NCBI GenBank assembly: GCA_046349595.1
Contig: JAXMCA010000001.1
Location: 1,302,001 to 1,366,000 of the forward strand
DNA length: 64,000 bases
Direction: 5' to 3'
Source of the DNA: JACRLW01 sp046349595
GTDB lineage: Bacteria; Planctomycetota; UBA1135; UBA2386
Both the position numbers and the translations under genes were made by a program. Each line of letters begins with the position of its first letter. Positions within the stretch are counted from its first letter, which is position 1. Below the pieces are notes generated by a model that did no database searches, had not been told where the DNA came from, and saw only the letters and a program-made list of their open reading frames with translations. Of this stretch, positions 27,079 through 37,275 are shown one piece after another.

Positions 27079-27458
27079 GCGCGCGGTCGGAGGACTGGCC
27101 GTTCACCTTCTCGTGCCGCCGATCCGGGAACTGCTGCGCGCGCCCCGGAGGCGTCGTGCGCGTCGATTCCTTCGAGGTGACCCGGATCGCCGAGCACCTG
27201 TCGATGAGCGAGGCCGGCTTTCGCGCGCGGTATCTGGCACCGACCGGTGACCGACTCCGCGACGGCGACACCTCGCGCTGTGTGTTCCTCGCCGAGGGTG
27301 CGCATGCGGCGTGCACGATCTACCCGGTGCGGCCGTCGCGCTGTCGCACCTGGCCGTACTGGGACGAGCTGCGCGACGATCCGGAGGCGCTCCGTCGAGC
27401 GCAGCGCATCTGCCCCGGCATCGTGATCCGAGATGGCGACGGAGTGCAGGATGGCTGA
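27075..27458 (+). CDS. YkgJ-family cysteine-cluster protein
   Basis: A 127-aa protein from GTG 27075. It has the family's cysteines: CRRSGNCC, SRCVFL, CTIYPVRPSRCRTWPYW and ICPG. They probably bind zinc or an Fe-S cluster; the biochemical role of this family is not established. Both neighbours overlap it: the kinase by 4 nt, the vWA gene by 8 nt. Confidence 0.85.
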   Translation: MSARSEDWPFTFSCRRSGNCCARPGGVVRVDSFEVTRIAEHLSMSEAGFRARYLAPTGDRLRDGDTSRCVFLAEGAHAACTIYPVRPSRCRTWPYWDELRDDPEALRRAQRICPGIVIRDGDGVQDG

Positions 27459-30021
27459 ACGGGGCGGTGCGGTGGGTGTCGTCGCGAGGTCCGTCCTCCT
27501 GCTGGCGTGCGTCGGGGAGTTCGCCGCATCGCAGGACCCGGTCGCCGCCTGGCTCATCAACGGCGGTGGTGAGATCGGCGCCGTGCAACGCAGGGGCGAT
27601 GCGGACGGCGTCACCGGTTGGACCGTGGTGCGCGGCAGCTGGATCGCACAACGGGCGCCCTGGTCCAAGATCGAGGCGAGCGCGGGGAAGGCCTTCCTGC
27701 GTCCGATCGCCGGCGATGATCCGGAGCTCGAGCAGGTCGTCGGGCTCACCGAAGGTGGAGCACCGCGGCCGCGCGCGCTGCTGCTCACCGCGAGCCTGCG
27801 CACCTCACGCGGCAAGGATCGCGCCGGTCTGCGCCTCGAACTGCTCGACGCGGCCGGTGACGTGATCGCAGCCATCGACAGCGGTGACCGCGCTGAAGCG
27901 ACCTGGACCTCGGTCACGCTGGCCACCGGCGTGCCGAAGGAGGCGGTCGGCGCGCGAGTCGCCCTGCGCGGCGTCCGCAACGACGGCGAGTTCGCCGATG
28001 CCCTGTTCGACGAGGTGGAACTGTGCGACTTCGGCCCCGGTCGTGCTTCGGGCTTCGCGGGGTTGCCTCCCGAGCGCCTGCTCGGCTTCGTCGACGGCGA
28101 CGACGCGCCGGCGCGCCGCGCCGCGGCGCGGGCCCTGGCGATCGATCCGCGCACGCAGCGCCCACTCCTCGATCGGGCGCGGGCGACGACCGACCGGGCC
28201 CGCAAGCGGGACCTCACCGGTGCGCTCGCGTTGTCCGGGAGCACTCTGGCGGCTGAGCCCCTCGCCGCTCTGCTGCAGTCGCAGGACGACGGCGACGTGG
28301 AGTTCGCGCTGGCGCTCCTGCCGGTGGCAGGTGTCGACGCCGGCAAGCTGGTCGCACCGCTCCTGCAGGCCGGCACCGCCGCGCCGATGCGCAAGGCGGC
28401 GATCCGCGCTCTCGCCACCATCGGCAAGGGCGACGCGCTGCGCGCCCTGCAGAAGCTGTGCAAGGGAGATGTGCCGGACCGCGTGCTGGTACTCGGCGTG
28501 CTGCGCGAGTCGCACGTCGCCGTCGAACCCCTGTACCGCGCCCTGATCGTCCCCGCGCTCGCCGACGACGCCGAAGCGCCGGTGCGTCGCGAGGCGATGC
28601 GCGTGCTCGGTGAGGCCCGGGACGCGCGCTTCATCACGCACTTCGCGCAGCTCGCCCGCAGCGAGGACTCGCCGGAGGTGCTGTCGCAGTGGTTCCGCTT
28701 CGCCGCGGCGATCGACGGCGAGAAGGCGATGGCGACCATCGTCGAGCTGCTCGACGTCCGCACCGCGCTCGCGGAACGTGCCCTGTTGTCGGCCGCCGCG
28801 AAGCTGTCGGCCAAGGCGGCGCGCGAGTGGGCGCGCCGCAAGGGCCTCGCGGACGAGAGCTCCAACCTGCGTCGCGCCGCGCTGCGCATCCTCGCCCGCG
28901 AGGCGGCGGCGAGCGATCTGCCGGCCTTCGTCGCGGCGTGCGGCGATGCCGATCCGATCGTCGCCGTGGAGGCCGTCGACGCGGTCGTCGCGTGTCCGGG
29001 CGAGGTCGCACGTCAGGCGCTCGATTCCCTCGCCGAGCGTGCTCCCGGTGTGGTCGCGGCCGCCGCGCTGCGTGGACTGACCACACGTGGCGAGGGCGCC
29101 GCGTCGCTGCTCGCGCGGCTGGACACGGCGCTGTCGCGGAGCGATGCCTTCGAGGTGCGTGTCGCGGCCGTCGAGCTGCTGCCGCTCGACGACGTGCAGC
29201 GCGCGCTCGCGGTCCTGTCGCGAACCCTGATCGACCCGCAGTGGCAGGTGCGGGCCGCGAGCTCTCGTCGGCTGTCCGCGTTGCGCCGTCGCGAGAGCGT
29301 CGAGCTGCTGATCGGACGCCTGGAGCAGGAGTCCGGTCCGGCGACCACCTACCTGTGCGATGCGCTCGCCGCGCTGTGCGGCGTCGACCAGGGCGACGAT
29401 CCCGCGGCGTGGCGGCGCTGGTGGGACATCGTGGCGAAGGACTTCGCGGTCGCCGCGGAGCCGCCGAAGCAGAAGACCGCGCGGCCAAGTACCACCACCG
29501 AGTACTGGGGCATCCCGATCCGCGGGCGCAATCTGGTGTTCGTGCTCGATCTGTCGGGGAGCATGAACACCGCGCTCGACGGCAAGACGCGCCTCGCCGT
29601 CGCCAAGGAGCGGCTGGTGGAGGTGTTGCGTGCGCTCGACGCGCAGCAGCGCTTCGCGGTCGTCGCCTTCGGGAGCGAGGTGGAGCCTTTCGAGCGGGAG
29701 CTGCTGCCGGCGAGCAAGGACAACGTCGAGCGCGCCGCGAAGTGGATCGACCGGCTCGCGGTGCACGGATCGACCAACATCTACGACAGCCTCGAGTTCG
29801 CGCTCGCGATGGCGGGAGTCGAGGCGGTGTACCTGCTCACCGACGGTGCGCCGTCGAGCGGCAAGTTGATCGACATGGACGAGATCCGCCGTGCGGTGCG
29901 GTCGCAGAACGCCGAGCGGCTGGTGCGCGTCAACACCATCCAGATCGGCGGCGGACGGCGCGAGACCTCGTTCCTCCGCGGACTCGCCGCGGAGAACCAC
30001 GGCGAGTCGCGCAGCCGCTGA
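27451..30021 (+). CDS. exported HEAT-repeat/vWA-domain protein
   Basis: An 856-aa protein with a signal peptide ending near residue 28 (FAASQ). A jelly-roll/CBM-like domain covers about 35-190 (VTGWTVVRGSW, then ALFDEVELCDF). About ten HEAT-like repeats cover about 205-650. A C-terminal vWA domain starts near 690, with MIDAS residues in FVLDLSGSMN, GSTNIYDS and LTDGAPS intact. I prefer ATG 27451 over 27433. Such proteins are common in Planctomycetota and are presumed to mediate surface or periplasmic interactions. Confidence 0.8.
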   Translation: MAERGGAVGVVARSVLLLACVGEFAASQDPVAAWLINGGGEIGAVQRRGDADGVTGWTVVRGSWIAQRAPWSKIEASAGKAFLRPIAGDDPELEQVVGLTEGGAPRPRALLLTASLRTSRGKDRAGLRLELLDAAGDVIAAIDSGDRAEATWTSVTLATGVPKEAVGARVALRGVRNDGEFADALFDEVELCDFGPGRASGFAGLPPERLLGFVDGDDAPARRAAARALAIDPRTQRPLLDRARATTDRARKRDLTGALALSGSTLAAEPLAALLQSQDDGDVEFALALLPVAGVDAGKLVAPLLQAGTAAPMRKAAIRALATIGKGDALRALQKLCKGDVPDRVLVLGVLRESHVAVEPLYRALIVPALADDAEAPVRREAMRVLGEARDARFITHFAQLARSEDSPEVLSQWFRFAAAIDGEKAMATIVELLDVRTALAERALLSAAAKLSAKAAREWARRKGLADESSNLRRAALRILAREAAASDLPAFVAACGDADPIVAVEAVDAVVACPGEVARQALDSLAERAPGVVAAAALRGLTTRGEGAASLLARLDTALSRSDAFEVRVAAVELLPLDDVQRALAVLSRTLIDPQWQVRAASSRRLSALRRRESVELLIGRLEQESGPATTYLCDALAALCGVDQGDDPAAWRRWWDIVAKDFAVAAEPPKQKTARPSTTTEYWGIPIRGRNLVFVLDLSGSMNTALDGKTRLAVAKERLVEVLRALDAQQRFAVVAFGSEVEPFERELLPASKDNVERAAKWIDRLAVHGSTNIYDSLEFALAMAGVEAVYLLTDGAPSSGKLIDMDEIRRAVRSQNAERLVRVNTIQIGGGRRETSFLRGLAAENHGESRSR

Positions 30022-30082
30022 TCGTTCCGGAATGCGCCTGCGGGATTGTCCGCGGCGCGGGACGGCACTAAGCCGGAGCGCG

Positions 30083-32392
30083 ATGGAAGCGCCCGCCGAC
30101 TTCTTCGACCCGCAACGTCCTGCACGCGCGGTGCGCGATCCGGTGTGCGGGATGACCGTCGATCCGGCGACCGATCCGGCGCGCGCCGAGCACGACGGCC
30201 GCGTCTACCTGTTCTGCTGCGGCAAGTGCCGCGTCCGCTTCCTCGCCGATCCGGCGCGCCACCTCGCCGCACCCGGACAGGCCGGCATGGTCGCTCCGGC
30301 ACATGCCCCAGCGCCGCCGCCGCCGGGTACGCGCTTCACCTGCCCGATGCACCCGCAGATCGAACAGGACGGCCCCGGCCCCTGTCCGCTGTGCGGCATG
30401 GCGCTCGAACCGATGACGCCGTCGATCGACGAAGGGCCGAGCGACGAGGAGCGCGACATGGTGCGCCGCTTCCTGGGCGCCGCGGTGCTGACGTTGCCGG
30501 TCGTCGTGTCGATGCTGACCGGTGTCCCGGCGCACGGTGCCGTGCTGCTGCAGGGGCTGTGCACGGCCCCCGTCGTGCTCTGGGCGGCGCAGCCCTTCTT
30601 CGCGCGGGCCGTCGAGTCGCTGCGCGCGCGCAGTCCGAACATGTTCACGCTGATCGCGCTGGGGGTCGGCGCGGCCTTCGCGTGGAGCGTGGGCGTGACC
30701 GCGCTCGGGCTCGCGGCACCGGTGCACTTCGAGGCGGCGGCGAGCATCGTCACGCTGACCCTGCTCGGTCAGGTCCTCGAGCTGCGCGCGCGGCGACGCA
30801 CCGGCGACGCGATCCGCGCGCTGATGCGCCTCGCACCGGACACCGCTGTGCGCGTCGACGCCGACGGGGTCGAGCGCGAGGTGGCGCTCGCCGAGATCGT
30901 GGTGGGGGATCGCCTCCGCATCCGCGCGGGTCAGCGCGTGCCGGTCGACGGCCGCGTGCTCGAGGGTCGCAGCGCCGTCGACGAATCGATGCTGACCGGA
31001 GAGCCGATCCCGGTGGCCAAGGCGCCCGACGACGACGTGACCGGCGGAACGCTCAACGGCGAAGGTTCGATCCTGGTGCGCGCGCAACGTGTCGGCGCCG
31101 ATGCGACGCTGGCGCGCATCGTGGCGCTGGTGGCGCAGGCGCAGCGCAGTCGCGCACCGATCCAGGGCCTCGCCGACCGCGTCGCCGCGTGGTTCGTCCC
31201 CGCGGTGGTGGCGGTCGCAGCCGTGGCGCTGATCGCATGGTTGCTGCTCGGATCCTCGATGGGCGCCGCGCTCGCGGCCGCCATCGCGGTGCTGGTCGTC
31301 GCCTGCCCCTGCGCACTGGGTCTGGCCACGCCGATGTCGGTGACCGTCGGCATCGGCCTCGGCGCGCGTCACGGTGTGCTGGTCCGCGATGCTGCCGCGC
31401 TGCAGACCCTCGCCGAGGTCGACGTGCTCCTGGTCGACAAGACCGGCACGCTCACGCAGGGCAGGCCTGTGCTCCGCGGGTCGTGGTTCACTCCGGCGGT
31501 GGACGAGGTGGAGATCCTGGCCGATGTCGCCGCACTGGAGCGTGCCAGCGCGCATCCGCTCGCCGGTGCGATCGTCGCCGCCGCCGAGTCACGCGGCGCG
31601 CCTGCGGTCACTCCGGCGGACTTCACCTCGATCCCCGGGCAGGGTGTGCACGGCCGCTGTCGCGGCCACGACTACCTGATCGGTTCGCCGCAGTTCGTGC
31701 GCGGACGCGGCGTCGACACCGGGGGATTCGAAGCACGCATCGCCGAGCAGCAGGACTCCGGCTCCACGCTGGTCCTCGTCGCGCGTGACGGCGAGGCGAC
31801 GCTGCTGCTCGCGCTCGCCGACGAACTGCGCGGTTCCAGCGCCGAGGCGATCACGGCCCTGCGTCGCGACGGCCTGCGTGTCGTGATGGTGACCGGCGAC
31901 ACGCGCGCCGGGGCGCGGCCGGTGGCGCGCGCGCTCGGCCTCGACGACGTCGAGACCGAGGTCACACCTCAGCGCAAGGCCGAGGTGGTGACCCGCTGGC
32001 AGCAGCAGGGGCACCGCGTCGCGATGGCCGGCGACGGAGTGAACGACGCGGTCGCGCTCGCGCGCGCCGACGTCGGCATCGCGATGGGTCAGGGCAGCGA
32101 TGTCGCGATCGACGTCGCCTCGATCACGCTGGTGCGGAGCGATCTGCGGGCGATCGTGCGCGCGCGCGTGCTCGCGCGCGCCACGCTGCGCAACATCCGC
32201 CAGAACCTCGTCTTCGCCTTCGCCTACAACCTGATCGGCGTGCCTCTGGCGGCGGGTCTCCTGCAGCCGCTCACCGGCGCGGTCATGTCGCCGATGGTCG
32301 CTGCGGCTGCGATGAGCCTGTCCTCGGTGTCCGTGATCGCCAACGCGCTGCGCCTGCGTCGCGTCCCTCTGGACGCCGCGGACAGCGCGTGA
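30083..32392 (+). CDS. copper-type P1B ATPase with YHS and HMBD N-terminal domains
   Basis: A 769-aa heavy-metal pump. In place of ferredoxin-like HMA domains it begins with a YHS domain (DPVCGMTVDP, CCGKCRVRF; about 17-63) and an HMBD (FTCPMHPQI, CPLCGMALEP; about 84-112). It has eight expected helices, TGEP, CPCALGLATP (ion-binding CPC), DKTGTLTQG (phosphorylated Asp) and GDGVNDAVAL. The CPC motif and HMBD suggest Cu(I) efflux. No copper regulator is adjacent. Confidence 0.92.
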   Translation: MEAPADFFDPQRPARAVRDPVCGMTVDPATDPARAEHDGRVYLFCCGKCRVRFLADPARHLAAPGQAGMVAPAHAPAPPPPGTRFTCPMHPQIEQDGPGPCPLCGMALEPMTPSIDEGPSDEERDMVRRFLGAAVLTLPVVVSMLTGVPAHGAVLLQGLCTAPVVLWAAQPFFARAVESLRARSPNMFTLIALGVGAAFAWSVGVTALGLAAPVHFEAAASIVTLTLLGQVLELRARRRTGDAIRALMRLAPDTAVRVDADGVEREVALAEIVVGDRLRIRAGQRVPVDGRVLEGRSAVDESMLTGEPIPVAKAPDDDVTGGTLNGEGSILVRAQRVGADATLARIVALVAQAQRSRAPIQGLADRVAAWFVPAVVAVAAVALIAWLLLGSSMGAALAAAIAVLVVACPCALGLATPMSVTVGIGLGARHGVLVRDAAALQTLAEVDVLLVDKTGTLTQGRPVLRGSWFTPAVDEVEILADVAALERASAHPLAGAIVAAAESRGAPAVTPADFTSIPGQGVHGRCRGHDYLIGSPQFVRGRGVDTGGFEARIAEQQDSGSTLVLVARDGEATLLLALADELRGSSAEAITALRRDGLRVVMVTGDTRAGARPVARALGLDDVETEVTPQRKAEVVTRWQQQGHRVAMAGDGVNDAVALARADVGIAMGQGSDVAIDVASITLVRSDLRAIVRARVLARATLRNIRQNLVFAFAYNLIGVPLAAGLLQPLTGAVMSPMVAAAAMSLSSVSVIANALRLRRVPLDAADSA

Positions 32393-32405
32393 CCACGTGC
32401 AGGGT

Positions 32406-33053
32406 TCAGCGGCGCGTCGGAGGTGTGCCGCCGTTGCCGCGCGGCGGGGCGTTGCGCGCGGGCCGGGGCTGGGTGTGTTCGCCTCCACCCTGGGTGCCGC
32501 TGCCGTCGCCTTCGGGCTTCGGCTGACGTGCACGCGGAGCGGGCTTCGGATCCGCGTCGCCGTCGCTGGTCTCGGGCTTCGGATCCTTGCCGGTGTGCGC
32601 GGCCTTGCCGTGCTCGCCGTCGGAACCGCGTCCCTCGCCGACGTCCTTCATCGTCGCGAGCTTCGCGCGGACCAGCGCGACCAGAGCCGCCTTCTCCGCG
32701 GGGCCGAGCTCGCCGTCGCCGTCGACGTCCGCGCGTGCGCGCAGGTCCGCGGCGAGCTTGGGGTGCTCGTCGAGGAAGGTGCGCATGTGCTCGCGCTCCT
32801 CGCGCTGCTTCTGGTCCTCGCCGTCGCCGTCGCGGCCACGACGGGTCTCGCCCTTCGGCGCGGGGGTCTGCTCGCCGGAGGCGGCTTCACCGTCCTTGCG
32901 GGGCTCGGCACGCGGGGCACGCGCGGACGGCGACTCGGGTTGCGTGGCGACCGGCGGGCGCGGCCGCGGACGGCCGGGCTGGTTGTCCTGGGCCCCGAGG
33001 CCCGAGCTGAGCATTGCCGCGAGCGCGGCCGTGACCGGAATGGCGAACTTCAT
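32406..33053 (-). CDS. exported EF-hand protein, low complexity
   Basis: A 215-aa protein with a signal peptide (MKFAIPVTAALAAMLSSGLGAQ). Pro/Arg/Lys/Gly/Glu-rich segments flank one EF-hand loop DVDGDGELGPAE (about residue 125) inside two helices. It probably binds calcium; the function is unknown. The ATG at 33053 has AGGAGAGG upstream. It is convergent with the P-type ATPase (13-nt gap). Confidence 0.7.
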   Translation of the reverse strand: MKFAIPVTAALAAMLSSGLGAQDNQPGRPRPRPPVATQPESPSARAPRAEPRKDGEAASGEQTPAPKGETRRGRDGDGEDQKQREEREHMRTFLDEHPKLAADLRARADVDGDGELGPAEKAALVALVRAKLATMKDVGEGRGSDGEHGKAAHTGKDPKPETSDGDADPKPAPRARQPKPEGDGSGTQGGGEHTQPRPARNAPPRGNGGTPPTRR

Positions 33054-33184
33054 GACTTCGATCCTCTCCTGCAATGGGGGCTTGCGCCCTGTGGTCGACT
33101 CCGGCGTCGTGCATCGACCGTTCGCATCGGCGCTGCCCAATCACCGCGGGCGGGGCGTCCCGGAACGAGACGCCGACCTCGCCC

Positions 33185-35215
33185 TCAGCGCCCCGTCGCC
33201 GCAGGCTCGACGCGGAAGTTCAGGAACTCCGGCGGCTCGCCGCTCCCCGCTGCGAAGAGTCCCAATCGCGGCGTGGCGGCGCGATCGGCGAGCTGGACCG
33301 ACAGGGGCTCCGCACCGCGCAACAGGACGCGCGCCGTGTCGCCGTCGAACTCGATCTCGAGATGGCACGCCGCCGCTTCACCCTGCTTCGCTGCCGGTCC
33401 GAGCCGGGTGTCGGACAGCGTGTAGTTGCCGGCGTAGTAACGCACGACGCTGAGCCGGATCCGGTCGCGCACGCGATCGACGATCGCGATCGCCAGGTCG
33501 TGCGCGCTGCGCACGTCGAAGGCGACCCCGACGCGTGCGTCGGCGGTGTCGGACAGGACCAGGTCGGCGCGCACCTTGCCGTGCTTGGGCGCGGCGCGCT
33601 TGCCGGCGAAGATCTGCTCGCCGGAGCCCGACGGAGCGCGTGCGCCCTTCGGGCCGAGCACCCAGCCGGCGTCACCGAGCAGGGTTTCGCCGCCGTCGAA
33701 CCAGGCGAGCACGTCGCAGTCGGTCGCCACGGGCAGGGGCTCGGTGGGAGGCGGAGCGAGCGCCTTCGCCACCTCGGCACGCAACTCGGCGCCCGCCTCG
33801 GGATCGAAGCGCGTCGCCTCGTGCAGCGTGAACGCGGCGAGGCGCGGCAGCTTCTGCTCGAAGTAGGCGTGCGCTTCGTCCACGCGACGGCCGGCGCGCG
33901 CCGTGCGCAGCGATTGTCCTGCCTTCGCGAGCGGGTCGAGGTCGGCGACGGCCTGTGCGAGTCGGATCGCGAGGGCGGTTCGCGTGCGATCGTCGGCGAC
34001 GTCGTCGAGGCGCGCCCACAGCGAGTCGAGCGTCATCAGGTCGTGGTCGAGGTCGATGCCCGGGATCGCGTCGAGCGCCGCGCGCACCGGATCCACGTCC
34101 GCGTCGCCGCTCGTCGCCGGGGCTTCCGCCGGCGTGTCGCGCGTGTCCGCTCCGGACCCGGGCGGCGCGTCCGGGGGCAGGGGCCGAAGGAGCAGGCGAC
34201 GGAAGCGCACGGGCGCGGTGTTCGGACTGTTGCCGGTCACGAAGAAGCCGACTCCGCCGTACGGATCGGTGGGGGCACTGCAGCGGAGACTGCTGCGATC
34301 GCCCAGCCCGGCGGAGAGCGCGCGGCCGCGGATCTCGATGGTGACCGTGAGCCAGCCGGCGCGCTGTTGCGGAGTGAGATTGAAGGACGCGCGCGCGAGC
34401 TCGATCGCCTTGTTCTCGGCGATCCGATGGATCGAGAGGTTCGAGTAGCGCCCGGTGCCGTCGTCGGTCTGGTGCAGCAGTTCGACGATGTAGTAGGTGC
34501 TCGCATCGATGCCGCCGAACATCAGCGCCGCGGAGCCGTCGACGTCGCCGATCAGCATGTCGACCGAGATGCGGCCGTCCTCGTGGGTCGGGGCCTTGCC
34601 GACCAGGTACGCGGTGTCGCCGTCGAGCCGGGGGCTTCGGACCTCGAACTTCTGGATGTCCCACGCGCCGTAGCTCACGCGGGGCACGAACTCGGGCATG
34701 CGGTCGGCGAGCGGGGGCTCGGCGTCTTTGGCCGGCGGATCGACCTCCTTCGGCCTCGTCGCGGGCTTCGCCGGCCGGCGCGACGCGATCTGCTTCTGCG
34801 CGTAGCCGAGGACCGGCTCGACGGTTGCGCGGTCGAGCGGCAAGGCGTCCTCGAGGAGCGCGAGGGCCCTCTGCGGCAGGTTGCGGCGCAGGCACGCACG
34901 CGCGAACTCGACCGTGTCCTTCGCGTCGGCCTTGTCGCGTTCGGCGTGACGGTTGACGAGCGGATCCGCCCGCGCGAGCAGGTTCGCGATGCCCGTGCGG
35001 GTGAGCTCGCGGCGATCGCGGTCCTCGATCGCATCGAGCGCAGCACGTGCGCGCCACAGCAACAGCGTGGCGTCCTCGCGGTGTCCCCCCTGCAGGAGTC
35101 GCTCGGCTTCCTGGGCGAGGGCGACGGGATCGGGACCCGTGCGTTGTGCCGAGAGGGTCGGCGTCGCAGCGAACAGGACGACGGCGGCGAGCGTCGCAGG
35201 TCGGGCGGGCTGCAT
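33185..35215 (-). CDS. exported protein with two LamG/DUF1080-like beta-sandwich domains
   Basis: A 676-aa protein with a signal peptide cleaved near residue 23 (TLSAQ). A helical, TPR-like stretch covers about 28-140, and a Con A/LamG-like domain about 165-320 (YGAWDIQKFEV, DASTYYIVELLH, GGVGFFVTGN). A second helical region follows, then a second similar sandwich about 490-676 (VRADLVLSDTADARVGVAFD, PRLGLFAAG). The fold call is by pattern of strands, not by a database hit. It is divergent from glnS. Confidence 0.65.
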   Translation of the reverse strand: MQPARPATLAAVVLFAATPTLSAQRTGPDPVALAQEAERLLQGGHREDATLLLWRARAALDAIEDRDRRELTRTGIANLLARADPLVNRHAERDKADAKDTVEFARACLRRNLPQRALALLEDALPLDRATVEPVLGYAQKQIASRRPAKPATRPKEVDPPAKDAEPPLADRMPEFVPRVSYGAWDIQKFEVRSPRLDGDTAYLVGKAPTHEDGRISVDMLIGDVDGSAALMFGGIDASTYYIVELLHQTDDGTGRYSNLSIHRIAENKAIELARASFNLTPQQRAGWLTVTIEIRGRALSAGLGDRSSLRCSAPTDPYGGVGFFVTGNSPNTAPVRFRRLLLRPLPPDAPPGSGADTRDTPAEAPATSGDADVDPVRAALDAIPGIDLDHDLMTLDSLWARLDDVADDRTRTALAIRLAQAVADLDPLAKAGQSLRTARAGRRVDEAHAYFEQKLPRLAAFTLHEATRFDPEAGAELRAEVAKALAPPPTEPLPVATDCDVLAWFDGGETLLGDAGWVLGPKGARAPSGSGEQIFAGKRAAPKHGKVRADLVLSDTADARVGVAFDVRSAHDLAIAIVDRVRDRIRLSVVRYYAGNYTLSDTRLGPAAKQGEAAACHLEIEFDGDTARVLLRGAEPLSVQLADRAATPRLGLFAAGSGEPPEFLNFRVEPAATGR

Positions 35216-35282
35216 GTCCGCAGGATAGGCCGGTCCCGCTGCTGCGTCGCGCCACCTTCCCGCTATCGTCCTCGCCCCGGGT

Positions 35283-35299
35283 GACGGACCGTGTCCGTC
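35283..35299 (+). repeat. 7-bp inverted repeat in the glnS leader
   Basis: GACGGAC, a CGT loop and GTCCGTC form a perfect small hairpin ending 14 nt before the glnS start. It could affect ribosome access; no known riboswitch or T-box is recognised. Confidence 0.4.
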
Positions 35300-35313
35300 C
35301 CGAAACCTCGCCC

Positions 35314-37011
<1,698 letters not shown>

Positions 37012-37056
37012 GCGCCCGAGAGGAACTCCAGGATACGGGCTCTCAGATGCTGGCTG

Positions 37057-37112
37057 GTGGCCGCGTGCGCGGCCACGCAGAGCTCGAGAGACCGATTGTC
37101 TCTCGAGCTCTG
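37057..37112 (+). terminator. tandem strong hairpins downstream of glnS
   Basis: The first hairpin has perfect 9-bp arms (GTGGCCGCG at 37057-37065, CGCGGCCAC at 37068-37076). The second has perfect 15-bp arms (37078-37092 and 37098-37112) and a 5-nt loop CGATT; its 5' arm is CAGAGCTCGAGAGAC. They start 46 nt after the glnS stop. No U-tract follows, so an intrinsic terminator is only one option; a processed RNA or protein-binding palindrome is another. Confidence 0.5.
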
Positions 37113-37191
37113 ACTTGCGCTCCGACGTCCAGCGCGGTTCCGGGTGCGACGAGCGCGGGACAGCGTCGTTCGGGGTGGTGCCCTAGGATCT

Positions 37192-37223
37192 GCGCGACGC
37201 GCCCTTGGCGATGCGCGTCGCGC
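37192..37223 (+). repeat. 11-bp inverted repeat upstream of a secreted-protein gene
   Basis: GCGCGACGCGC (37192-37202) and GCGCGTCGCGC (37213-37223) are perfect complements around a 10-nt loop. The site lies 53 nt before the next start, in the leader or promoter region. It could be an operator or a leader hairpin. Confidence 0.4.
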
Positions 37224-37275
37224 GTTCCTCCGCCGTCGCGTGGGGATGCGAGCCCTGTCCGCCTTCGAGGTCTCC

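Noticed and set aside
37012..37275. Possible tRNA or small-RNA gene in the gap after glnS
   Set aside because: The hairpins do not form a cloverleaf and there is no T-loop consensus, so no RNA gene type can be assigned.
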